This document shows positions 1 through 10,500 of a stretch of DNA of 64,000 nucleotides, piece by piece. The stretch lies in NCBI GenBank assembly GCA_022496185.1, contig WTXG01000041.1, forward strand, positions 167,556 to 231,555. Direction: 5' to 3'. The notes beneath the pieces are model-generated. The model saw only the letters and a program-made list of their open reading frames with translations, had not been told where the DNA came from and ran no database searches. Position numbers and translations under genes: made by a program. Origin of the DNA: Multifurca ochricompacta. Its lineage: Eukaryota > Basidiomycota > Agaricomycetes > Russulales > Russulaceae. Position 1 is the stretch's first letter; every line of letters begins with the position of its first letter.

Positions 1-640
1 GTCATGCAAGCCAGTGGCGCACAGGAGGTAAGCTAGCCTCCCCCACACCACGTTTACCTCCTACCTCTCTATACCCCTGACCCCACTCCTCGTGTTGTCC
101 TTCCACTCCTCCCCCCCTCCGCACATTTTCTTGTCCCGGATCCGATCCCTTCTCCCCCCCCTCCTTCCACCCTTTTTTTTTTGAGCTTCCATTCATCCTT
201 TCACCTCTAACTGCTGCGCTTAACTGATAATAATTACCTTCTCCCTTCCATTATAGATCACACTCGAGACCGAGTTTGACAACGTGCCCGCACTCGCGCT
301 ATACACTTCACTCGGCTTTGTCCCGGAGAAACGTCTCCACCGGTTCTACCTGAACGGAAAGGACGCGTTCCGCCTCGTGCTCCCGCTCTCCGGTGCTGAT
401 GACGGATCAGGAGTGCCAGGAAAGTCGCTCTCTGCGTTGCAATCTCGAGGCGATCAGATAGAGGAAGCCGCGACATCCTCCTCGTCCTCGTCCACAGAGG
501 AGGACGAGGACGACGATGATTATGCGGAGGATACGGGGAAGCTCGTGCGACTGCGTCGCCGCGTCGCCGCATTGCGCGCCTGTCGTATGATTACGGTCTG
601 GCCATCTGAGGACGATGAGGACCGCGTATCGGGCCGCTGA
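1..640 (+). CDS. NAA30: N-alpha-acetyltransferase NatC catalytic subunit, 3' part
   Basis: Partial gene cut by the left edge. Coding sequence is 1-27, an intron at 28-256 (GTAAGC to TATAG) and a last exon 257-640 ending in TGA. The joined product reads VMQASGAQE, then [16 protein letters not shown] and [20 protein letters not shown], which is the C-terminal half of the GNAT fold of NAA30/MAK3: the LETE strand, the N-x-x-A-x-x-LY helix and the conserved LHR-YYLNG-DAFRL motif. The enzyme acetylates the N-termini of nascent proteins that start with Met followed by a hydrophobic residue, on ribosomes. After the domain there is an unusual tail of about 75 residues rich in Ser, Glu and Asp (a run of six Ser, then acidic residues). 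The intron, at 229 nt, is long for this genome. The identification comes from motif recall and is strong. Confidence 0.85.
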
Positions 641-1780
641 GAGCTATGGCTGAACTTATGCGGGCTTCGCTTCGTCTTGAGGGGGAGGGGGAATGGCTTC
701 CCTCCTGACATCAGCCCACTCGCCTTCTCCCTTGTTCCATTTTGTCTCCCCTACCAACTTACCTGTCGGGGGGTTGGCATCACATACCCCTATTCCTTCC
801 ACATAGTTGTTGCATATTGTGCGTGTTGTAGTTTACCTTTTTTTTTTTTTTTGCCTTGAGGCATACCCTCTCAATCTTTCCTTCTCACTCCTCACTCCTC
901 CTGCGTCCGTCCGAACCCCCTAATTATTTTGTAGCTCATCCCCAATTCCCCTTCTCTGCCTCGTTGTACATAATCCCCGTAGGCCACGTCAGGCCACGTC
1001 GCTGTAACCCATACATTATCGTACGTACGATACTGTACGTATCGTTCTACATTATCTTCTGTTCTGCCTTTTCTTCCGCTTCTTACATAATATATTACCA
1101 ATGCGGGCAATGGCCCATGCCATGACCCTTTTCTTTTTATTAAACAAAAGAAAAGGAAAGGACACAAAGGAGAAGCGGGATTGGTTGGTTGGTTGGTCTT
1201 GGAGGTTGCCACTGCTACTGCTTCAATTATTATTTGTTGTCCTGTCCTGTTACTAGTTGGCGAGGAAACTTCAAACTTCTCAACTTCCCAGTTGGTTGAA
1301 TACACACAATTTTGTTTAAGGGGGGGCGGGGGAGATTGGGAAAGGGAGCTCGATAATTCATCGATTTTGACTGACTCATGGTGGGGCGTGATGGGTGATG
1401 GGTGATGGGTAATGGTTTACATTACATCTCTTTTTCTTTAGTCACTCTCGCGCACTAGTGCGCTTGCAACAACCTTAATTCTATCATTGAGAATTGATAT
1501 AAAAATGAAAAACGGGGGGAAGGGGGGGATCTATAGGATTTAGATTTACTCAGGACGAGCAAGCAAAAAGTGACGGCAGCGTGCGTTGTGGAAAAGGTGG
1601 GGGGGGGGGGGATAAAGTAAAAAAAAAAAAGGAAAAATTTGGGTTTTAAAGCTTAAAGCTCACTTTGTGCCTCGTCGATGCAAGAGGCAAGCTTTAAGCC
1701 CCTGCGCCCTCCCCTTCCCCTCCCCTCCCCCTCCTCTTCCTCTCCTCCCTTCCCTCTCTCACTCGCTTTACATAAAAAAT
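641..1780. other. Tail-to-tail intergenic region
   Basis: Non-coding stretch between the convergent NAA30 and QCR2 genes. It holds polypyrimidine tracts, a T13-14 run near 838-852, short GGGTGAT repeats near 1385-1413, a G-run near 1600-1610 and an A-rich tract near 1620-1640. I see no gene, RNA gene or mobile element in it. Confidence 0.6.
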
Positions 1781-3573
1781 TTAAGCGTTGAGCCCAATTT
1801 CATCCGCATACGGCAGTACATGCAAGTCGCCAACCGCGACGAACGTAGGCTTACTCTTGATAAGATCACCCGCAACCTACGAAAAAGAAAAAAAATCAAA
1901 AATTTACAAAATAGTTAACAACCGCAACATCATGCGCGATGTTCACTTACCTGAGAAAGAGCAGTACCACTAACACCCTGCACGCCATCTAATGCCGACT
2001 GCACAGTCGCCACTTCGCCCTTCAGTACCTTCGGCCCGAACACGCCGACGTAACCCTCACGCGCCTCGACGCTCGTCGCCAATTGGAACTTGGCCCGTGC
2101 CACCGCACGCGCGAGCTCCTCCTTGCCTACCTTACCCGCCGCAGCGTCCTTAAACGCACTCACGACGGCCTTGGCACCTTCCTTTAGCGCGCCAGCGTCA
2201 TTGCCTTCAAGTACGACACCGATGAGCGTCGCATCTGTGTACGGGAGGAGCACACTGCGAGCATGAACGCCTGCGGGGATCGCGGGCGCGAGTGGCGCTG
2301 CGCTGGAGGCCCATTTAAGAGCTGGGGCTGGGTTCAAGTGTGCAGCGAGTGCGTGCAACGCGTGGACAGACGTTGACGCCGTACTACCAAAGCCGACGAA
2401 AATGGTCTGAGGACCATGCGCTGCCGCGACGCGGGCCGAACCTCCATGATAAGTCGTAGCAGGCACTGCAGGAGTGGCTGGAACAGCTGACGCGGAGGCG
2501 GTCTTGTGAGCGGAGAAGGCATCCTCGAAGAGCTTGGCGAGCGACTCGGTGGAGATGCCTGTTCCGAGGATAGCAACGTTACTTGGGTTGCCGACGGCCC
2601 GTGTGTGTAATTCCCGGACGTCCTCTGCTGTGATATTACCGGTGGCCTGGGTGTCCGCATAGAGTGAGTAGCCGAGGCCGTTGCGGAAAGCGAGCGCGTG
2701 GGCGACCTCGAGAGCGTGGGTCGGAGCTGATTGACCGGCGGCACTGGATTCCGAATGGACGGCGGGGAAAACATATTCGTTAAGTTCGTGACGAGTGAAC
2801 TTGGGCGAGGCGATGAAAGAAGCAAGGACGTCAACAAAATAAGCCCTGGTCATCAATTATGTGTGAGTGTAGATGAGCATCTTGAAAGCGAGTACGCACT
2901 CGTCGCCACGGAGGAACTCGGCTGTGAGCGCTAAGTGCTCACGGGAGAGTGATGAGGAGAGGACACCGCCGTAGAGCTCTGCTTCACGAACGGTACCAAG
3001 CGCAGACCTTGTCCCAGTGCTCTGAAGAAAAAAGAAAAGAAAATAAGTAATAAATTCGATCAAACGATGACACGGTGACGGGACAGGTGTGAGATAATGA
3101 ACAGCCAGCGCAGCTGCTGGCAGTTAATGTCGGGGCCGAGTCAGTTCACCAAGGAATTATCTGCAGTAAGGGTTCTCCAAATATTATCCACCTCACGAAC
3201 GCTTCAAAGACGCACAATGGATCATGCATGACCCACGCACATGGCCGTAGGTATCAAGACAAATGGATACGCGTGTGCAAACCCCACTCATGTCAATGAT
3301 ATGAGCAGCAGCAGTAGAGAATAAAACTGGCAATAACAGGCACTTGTGAACTATAGGGAATGGACCACACACCTTGAAAGCAAAGTTAGAGAGGGTGTGT
3401 GCAACTCCGGGTTTGGACTCGTATCGGCTGCCTGCCTTGAGTAACACGGTGACACTGGATGTTGGTTGACCATTGTCGACTGCAGAAACCTTGAAACCTT
3501 TTGAAGCGTCGACTACGGTTGCGAAGCCACGCTTCGAGGAAGTATAAGTGAGTAGACGAGTCGCTCTGAGCAT
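1781..3573 (-). CDS. QCR2: Cytochrome b-c1 complex core subunit 2, mitochondrial
   Basis: Four exons on the minus strand: 3373-3573, 2900-3021, 1951-2845 and 1781-1876, giving 437 aa with phases that all close. The N-terminus (MLRATRLLTYTSSKRGFATV) is a basic, Ser-rich mitochondrial presequence. The body has the M16 peptidase-like core fold of complex III core proteins, with LKAGSRYESKPGVAHTLSNF, then TRSALGTVREAELYGG, YFVDVLASFI, HALAFRNGLGYSLY and, in the last exon, FVAVGDLHVLPYADEIGL. The inverted zinc motif of active processing peptidases is not seen, as expected for core 2. The length is close to the usual 420-460 aa. The first intron (351 nt) is long; the others are 54 and 74 nt. The last exon is easy to miss because an in-frame readthrough hides the donor at 1950. 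It functions in the inner-membrane respiratory chain. No frameshifts are needed. Confidence 0.9.
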
Positions 3574-3686
3574 TTTCGTCTCGTCCTTTTTTTGTTGTTA
3601 ACCCAATAATTTCGTGTTAAAGCAGCACCACATCACTTCTCTCGGGATTTTGCGAGACTGAGTTTGAATACTTTCATACTCCGACA

Positions 3687-5277
3687 TTACATGACGCCTA
3701 AACCTGCCTTGAGTTCCCTCTCTAAATCATTATTGGTTTTAACTTCCTTTTCTTTTTCCTTTTCTTCTTCCCTACATCGCTCACAATCACATTTTCCAAA
3801 CCCCCAGCTCCTAGCTGCGAGCGTCGTTCATGCACACCTAGAGATGGATCGACGTATGTAACAAGAAGTTCCTCACCAGCGGTAATGTTACGTTTTGCAA
3901 CGATCGTGATTCGCGAAAGCGTCGTGCGCTGATCGAAGTGTCGAACTGAGATATTGGGGCGACAACTATGGTTAAGGTGGGAATGTAATGTGTACAGACC
4001 CCCGTGTGCCTCAAGATCTTTGTCGAGTGGGGAAGGTTTAGAAGTAAATCAATTTAAAGAAAAAAGAATACAATCACCACGCACTGAGACTCATGCGTCC
4101 GAGCCCATGAAGGAAGCCATCGTAGGTGAACAGTGCATCCGCAACGTCTTTCGGGGGCGGTCGTTTCAGCAGTTTCGCAAGCTTCTTTGTGAGGTGACAT
4201 CCGGTGGCAAGACAAATGCCTGCACGAATGCTTTGTGAGCAGCCTGCCAAGTGGCACGATCCGGCTCGGCACCTTGCAGCCTTGGTGGGGAGTGGTGAAA
4301 AACCACACCGCATGAGAACAAACAACACAAGAAAAGAAGGAGAGGGGGGAACACCGCCACCCGCACAAAAAATAAAAACAAAACAAAACAAAACGTACCA
4401 GCTGCCCTGTGCGCGTTCTTCCATCCCAAGCTCAGCGAGCGCACGATACACGCTCCAATCATCGCGCAGTGTATCCTCATTAGCTTGCTGCGCCGCAAGG
4501 AGCAACCTGGCGGTACATTGCGTGAGCGCGTGGATGGCCATCCACGAGTGCTTCCGTGCGAACGCGAGAAGGGGTATGCTGCCCGGGTTCTGAGCCGGGC
4601 ATACCAACGGGTGAGTGTTTTCGGACCGTTTGAGGCACAGTCGATGGCAGAAGCGTACGGGACAAAGCGCGGAGGAACTGGACGCTGGACAGCTCATGAC
4701 GAGAGAGGAGTCTGTGAGAGGGGTAGTACAGTAGCCGCACGCTCGAGATGCAACCTGGAGATCGTAGATATCCCTGCAACCATCACAATGTAAAAAAAAA
4801 AAGAGAATGCGAAGACATGACATGACATACGTACCACTCTGGCGCGATGATGAACGGATCTTCCTTCCACACGATTTGACCCTCCGATATTGGCTCTTTG
4901 CAACTAGGCCCTTTCCTTTCTGTTTATCGAAATAATTGACCTCGACGGTTGTTGTCCATTTAGCAACGTCTAGGCCTTCGATGAGCGTGGATGATGGATA
5001 CAAGTGCGCGCAGATCGAGTTGAAGAAGTGGCTTTTTGGTGTTGTTGTTGTTGTTGTTGCTGCGGTGACTGTAATATGAGGCCTTGGCGTTCAGTATACG
5101 TCTAAGACGCTTTTCGCTGACAGTCCACGTTGGGTTCTCCGAAAGCAGAAGGGTATGAAATTTGGCTATGCCGAGCGAGGGGTGATCTTTCTTGAGGGAC
5201 ACAACAGCGGATTTGAGATACTCTTCAGGAGGCGAGATTAGTGATGTGGACATGGTGTATGGTTTTAGGTCGCTCAC
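3687..5277 (-). CDS. SET-domain protein, Set5-like histone methyltransferase (frame broken by apparent 1-base losses)
   Basis: Minus-strand exons: about 4835-5277, 4399-4773, 4085-4280 and 3687-4017. In order the product shows an N-terminal region (FHTLLLSENPTWTVSEKRLR), then CAHLYPSSTLIEGLDVAKW, KGKGLVA, EGQIVWKEDPFIIAPEW, a Cys-rich MYND-like insert (CGYC, CPVRFC), then LFTYDGFLHGLGRMSLNLEA, the SET signature LNHSC, EELLVTYVDPSLG and a CDCERC post-SET cluster. This order matches yeast Set5 (histone H4 lysine methylation); whether it acts on histones is inference. Reading frame is lost at about 4897, 4187 and 3806, and each break is repaired by one extra base, two of them in A-runs. Between about 5010 and 5095 the frame also changes by one; a very short intron of about 31 nt or an indel could explain this. 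No nonsense substitutions are seen, so I favour consensus errors over a true pseudogene. It shares an upstream region with the divergent GST-like gene. Confidence 0.75.
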
Positions 5278-6023
5278 GGCTCACGGAAGGGGTGTGTTAA
5301 TGTTAATTGAACTGTTACATCTTCTCTTCTCCCTCACATCGACATGGATTACAAGTGAGCAATGGCCACGTGATACGTTTATCTATATCATCTATCTGCA
5401 GCATCACGTGTTACACTGTCGCGGACACGCGGACATGTGGATGACTGGTCACCGATATTCCATCCGGCAAGGGATGGATATCTTCATTTCACCTCTCTTT
5501 ACTAATGAATGATGACATCTCGCGTCGACATCTCGCGCGTCGTTATAGCGGGGCTCACAATCAGGGTTGATCCTGCCCCCCGAATTCCGAAATGACGCTC
5601 CCGAGAAGATCGACACCAACCCGAGCCCCTCCGCGCCCCCATACGGGTCACGGGACCAGAGGAGTTTGCTGACCGCGATTATTAGTCAGTCGAGTTGCAA
5701 TCGCGTGACCGTCAAAGAGTTATTCCGATTTTGACCGGGTCAGCGGTGTGAGGCCAAGGGACACCTGTGCATAGCATAACTCAGCAAACGGGCATATGGG
5801 CATGGGCCATACATAGCATATTCTAACTTCCATATTTCCTTATGTTTCTACCCGAGCGAGAGAGCGAGGCGGCGGAGAAACAGACTTATTTGGCCGATCC
5901 ACAAAACGTATAAAGGGGCTCTCGATGATCGCGATGTTTTATTATCTATCCAGCTCGACAACACTCTTACACTTACAACCACAACCGCTTAACCCATTTT
6001 TCTTTCCTTAAACTCGAAAAAAT
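5278..6023. promoter_or_regulatory. Divergent promoter region, TATA box at 5909-5915
   Basis: Stretch between the minus-strand SET gene and the plus-strand GST-like gene. A TATAAAG box lies at 5909-5915, about 110 nt before the GST start codon, followed by a pyrimidine-rich leader with CACAACC-type sequence just before the ATG, which is usual for strongly expressed basidiomycete genes. No clear TATA box is seen on the SET side. No ORF here looks real. Confidence 0.6.
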
Positions 6024-7151
6024 ATGTCCAAGGTGATCAACTTCCCATCCGCTCCAAACTAGCTGCACAAGAATTAACATTTGTTCCCTCAGCCCGTCCT
6101 CTACACTTTCCTCATTCTGTCTGGGCCGCTGCTCCTCACCTCGCTCTGTTCGTCCTCATTATTGTTTTTGTCCACTGTGAATCCGATAAGCTGACATTGC
6201 ATGTCAATCCAGTGGTGAGCTCGGCCTTGACGCAGACCCCAAAGTTGTCAACCTCATCGAGGGTGCAAACTTCGATCCCGAGTTCGTCAAAGTTGTAAGT
6301 CGTAAAGCCCTAGCTCTCCTTGTCCACTGCACCCATTGACACCCGTCTTCTTAGAACCCACATGCCACTCTTCCCACCCTTACCCACGAGGGCAAGTCGT
6401 TCACAAGCACTGTCGCTGTGATCAACTATCTGGTGTCCATTTCGTCAACAAAGATCGCCCCTGAGACCTCCATCACGAAAGTGGTGCATGAGGATAAGAT
6501 AGATCCCAACTTTGCGTTCGTCGCCTCGGTAAGAAATCCCATTTCTCCGTTTTCACATCGACTTCAATAAACTGACACTTTTCCCCAGAGAAATGACGAA
6601 GAACTCGCTAAGACCTCAAGTGGCTTCGCTAATATCTTCACGTCGACCCGTATGTCTGGAACGCTCTGGAATCGTGTTCGTCTTATCTTACCACTTCTCC
6701 CCCCCCTTTCGCAGGACTCGGTGGTTTGAAAAAGTTTGCTGCCACACCAGAGGGGCAAGTGCACAAGGCGTTCTATGACAAGCAGATCACATCCATCTCT
6801 GGCGTCCACGCCCTTCTCAACGGCCAGGCACCTGACGAAGTCAAGCAAGGGTTCTTCAACGTTTCCACTGCCCTCTGGGAGTCCATCAAGAGCTTCATCT
6901 TTGAGACGCTTCCTGCGGCCATCACTGTGGGACCATTCATCGGCGGTTCCCGTCCGGGTATCGATGACTTGCACGTCGGAGCGTGGCTCGCACGCATCGC
7001 GTTTCTTTCGGGTGGGCAGAAATCTGACCAGGGTGTCGCGGCACTGGAGAAGAGGTTCGGTCCCGTTCCTGAAAAGGTCAAGGTGTACTGGTCGGCGTGG
7101 ATCGCGCGCGACAGTTGGGTTGGGGCCTACCCTGACAACGTATTGCACTAG
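6024..7151 (+). CDS. Glutathione S-transferase-like protein
   Basis: Six exons: 6024-6032 (MSK), 6093-6147, 6213-6294, 6355-6528, 6589-6649 and 6715-7151. The product has a thioredoxin-like N-terminus (PVLYTF, then a run matching PHSVWAAAPHLAL, GELGLDADPKVVNLIEGANF, NPHATLPTLTHEGKSFTST) and an alpha-helical C-terminal domain (GGLKKFAATPEGQ, GGSRPGIDDLHVGAWLARI). The ATLPTL cis-proline motif and the DDLHVGAW helix are what place it in the fungal GST superfamily. Cytosolic glutathione conjugation or peroxide detoxification is the family role; the substrate is unknown. Exon 2 loses frame near 6108-6110, where one extra base restores a perfect match. A TATA box lies 110 nt upstream. I saw no signal peptide. 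Confidence 0.8.
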
Positions 7152-7545
7152 GCGCAAAGTTCTTTTTATTTTGTATTTTAGAAACTGTGTATACGACGGG
7201 CTGGTGAGCTAGGCTTGAATATGATAATGTTATCACAATCACATGCTGTCCTAAGGCATGATAAGTATGACATCATCCATCACGTGCCTTGACCGTTATG
7301 TAAGTTCAGTCCCAAGGTCTCTCTCTCTTGTTTATCATTCATCTCATCTCTTTCTTTTTTGTTATCAGGCGCCCCCCGCGTCTATCTCATAGGGAAGTTC
7401 ATGCGTGATCAGCATTCGAGTGATCATGATAAACCATTTGGGAAGGGGCTATGCGCCGTTCATGGGTACTGGAACACGTCCTATCAAGGACCCTGCACGC
7501 ATCTCCAATATCACTCCCTCCTAGTCCAACCCTCTTCACTGGCTT

Positions 7546-10500
7546 ATGTCTTCAACAACAATATCTTCTTCTAATTTTCAACAATTGTTAAAGCACTGGA
7601 AGACTACGCCAAGCAGACCGGGATAGATCTTACGAAAAACCCTTTCGCTAACAAACTCCAGACCTGCGATTCTTCCAATGCCGTCCTTGACCTACTCAAA
7701 GACAAAGCCAAGGAATTCAAAGACTATCGAGACGGAAATCGGGAATTGATCAACTGGCTCAGCCCGGTGGTGAAGGTCGTTCATACGTTTTCTGATGTTC
7801 TTGGCGAGGCAATTAACTTGGTGAGCCATGGTCATATGGTCTTGTCTGGCCACCTTTTCACGCTTGCACCCCTAGTCGCCTTTCCAACCGGCAAAAGCAA
7901 TCTTCGTTGGCATCAACGCCCTTCTTGGGGTGTGTATCCCTCTCTCGCGTCGAGGCTGAATCTTTGAAATATCCGAGCATGGCAGGCTGCTAGCGGAGTC
8001 AGCGCGAGCTACGACGCGCTCGTTGACCTCTTTGAATGTATCGGAAATTTCCTTAAACGACTCCATATCTATACCGAAATCCCATTCACCCCTGCTATGA
8101 CGGACGTGATTGTCAAGATCATGATTGAAACGCTTTCCGTACTCGCACTCGCAACGAAACAGATCAAGCAGGGCCGGCTCAGTAAGCATATTGTTTTTTA
8201 TCCTTGAAGATCCCAATAATCCAACGTTTGTACAGAAAAATTTGCCAAAAAGCTGTTAGGAGAGAGCGAGATCGAGGCTGTATTACAAAGGTTGGACCGA
8301 CTCACGCAAGAGGAAGCTCGGGTGACGGTAGCTCAGACCTTGGAGGTTGTCCACGGTCTTGTGAACAATTTGAAGGTTGTTATGGACGGTGCGCACACTT
8401 CGCTCTGCTCGCCTTCCACGTTTGGTTCAATCATTTCTTTTTTTTTGCGAGCAGATGGAAGAGCCTCAGCGGATGGCATGCGGCAGGCACTGAGTATGCC
8501 CGGTTTGGTTGGGGACGTTTATATTGTATTGGGCTGACTGTGGGTTCTAGTCACAATGCAGGAAACGGCGAATGATGTAAACAAGATCAAACGTTGGACG
8601 CCTCTTCTACCCTTATAGACTCCGGCGCTAAACCTACGTTCAGGTGATCAGTTGCAAAGGGACATCCGAAGTTGGCTGTCCCCCCGGATCCGTCAAAAAA
8701 CCACAACATTGCACGTAGAGATCACCACGACGGGACTGCAGCTTGGTTCACTCGGGCAGCACCTTCGAGAAATGGAAAACAGCTGGTTCCCTCTTGTGGA
8801 TTTATGGTAAACGTGAGGTTGTTTTTCGGAGTTCCCATCTTGTCCATGTACTGACGGCCGTTTTCCTCTTGATTCTGTAGCGGGCTCGGGAAAGAGTATT
8901 CTCTGGTATGTCTTCCTCTTTGACTCTTGTCCAGCTCCGTTTACATTGTGAACCAGCTCTACCATCATTCAAGAAGCCAAGGGCTTACGCGATGCCGGGT
9001 TGGCACTAATGGCGTATTTCTATTTCGATTTCAGGGATATTGCCAAGCAGGACCTCCGCGGCTTGCTCTCTTCCCTCCTTGCACAGCTCTGTGCCAAGTC
9101 AGATCCTTGCTATGACATCCTTTCCGACCTGTATTCGACACACGATGCCGGATCGCAACAGCCGGATGACCGTGCGCTCACGAAATGTCTGGTGAATATG
9201 CTCAAACTCCCGGGACAGCCACAGACCTACGTTATTGTGGATGCTCTTGATGAATGTCCCATCACCTCTGGGATGGTGTCCTCTCGCGAACGGGTTCTCA
9301 ACCTTTTAGAGGATTTTGTCGAGCTAGACCTTCCAAATCTCCGTATTTGTGTTACCAGCCGCCCTGAGGCCGATATTCGCGATGTCCTCGAACCTTTGGC
9401 ATCCTACCATGTCTCTCTTCACGACGAAAGTGGACAAAAGCAGGATATCGTCGATTATGTTAGCTCTGCCGTCTATTTGGACCGGAAGATGCGGAGATGG
9501 AGGGCGGAAGATAAGGAATTGGTGATTCGTACGATATCTAAAAAAGCGGATGGGATGTAGGTCACACGACTATTATGTCATCTCATGCCCGTTTCTCATA
9601 CAATCACGTAGGTTCCGATGGGTTGTCTGCCAGCTGGAAACTTTGCGTCGCAGCTTTCCAACAGCAATTCGGCGCGCCCTGGAGGAATTGCCTGAAACGC
9701 TGGACGACACATACGAGCGCTCTCTGCTGGGAATCGAGAAGGAGAAAAGAGAATTTGCTCATCGTCTCTTTCAATGTCTCACTGTATCTGTTCGACCCCT
9801 TCGTGTTGAAGAGCTAGCAGATGTTCTTGCGGTTCAGTTTGACACCGAAGAGCATCCTCAATATCACGTAGATTGGCGCCCTGAGGATGCACAAGATGCT
9901 GTGCTATCCGCATGTTCCAGTTTAGTCGCTGTTGTCAATGTGGACGGATCGCCGGTCGTGCAATTTTCCCATTTCTCTGTAAAGGAATTCTTGACATCGG
10001 GTCGCCTCGCCACCTCAGAAGAGAATCTCTCCCGCTATCATGTTGATCTCCAAACCGCACACACGATTCTTGCGCAGGTTTCCCTAAGCATATTGCTTCA
10101 ACTAGACGACAAGGTCGACAGGAAGAGGGTGAAGAACGTTCCGCTAGCCACCTACGCAGCTCGACACTGGGTCGACCATAGCCGCTTTGGGAATGTATCA
10201 TCCAGCATCCAGGATATAATGGAGCGCCTCTTTGACGCGAAGGAGCCGTACTTTGCAACATGGATCTGGATATATGACCTTGACGCCCTTGGGTGGGGAA
10301 CATGCCATCCATGCAACCAACTGCGCCTACAGCAGTCCCGCTATACTACGCCACACTCTGTGGTTTCCGTAACCTGGTAAAACACCTCATCGTTAACTGT
10401 CCACAGGATGTCAATTCCAAGGGCGGGTATTATGCAACACCACTGAATGCTGCGCTTGCAAAAGGCGATACTGACATTGCACTGTCCCTTCTCGAAAATG

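Noticed and set aside
3687..5277. Calling the SET-domain gene a pseudogene
   Set aside because: All breaks are single-base and reversible, no nonsense substitutions are seen, splice sites are intact, and neighbouring genes show the same error type.
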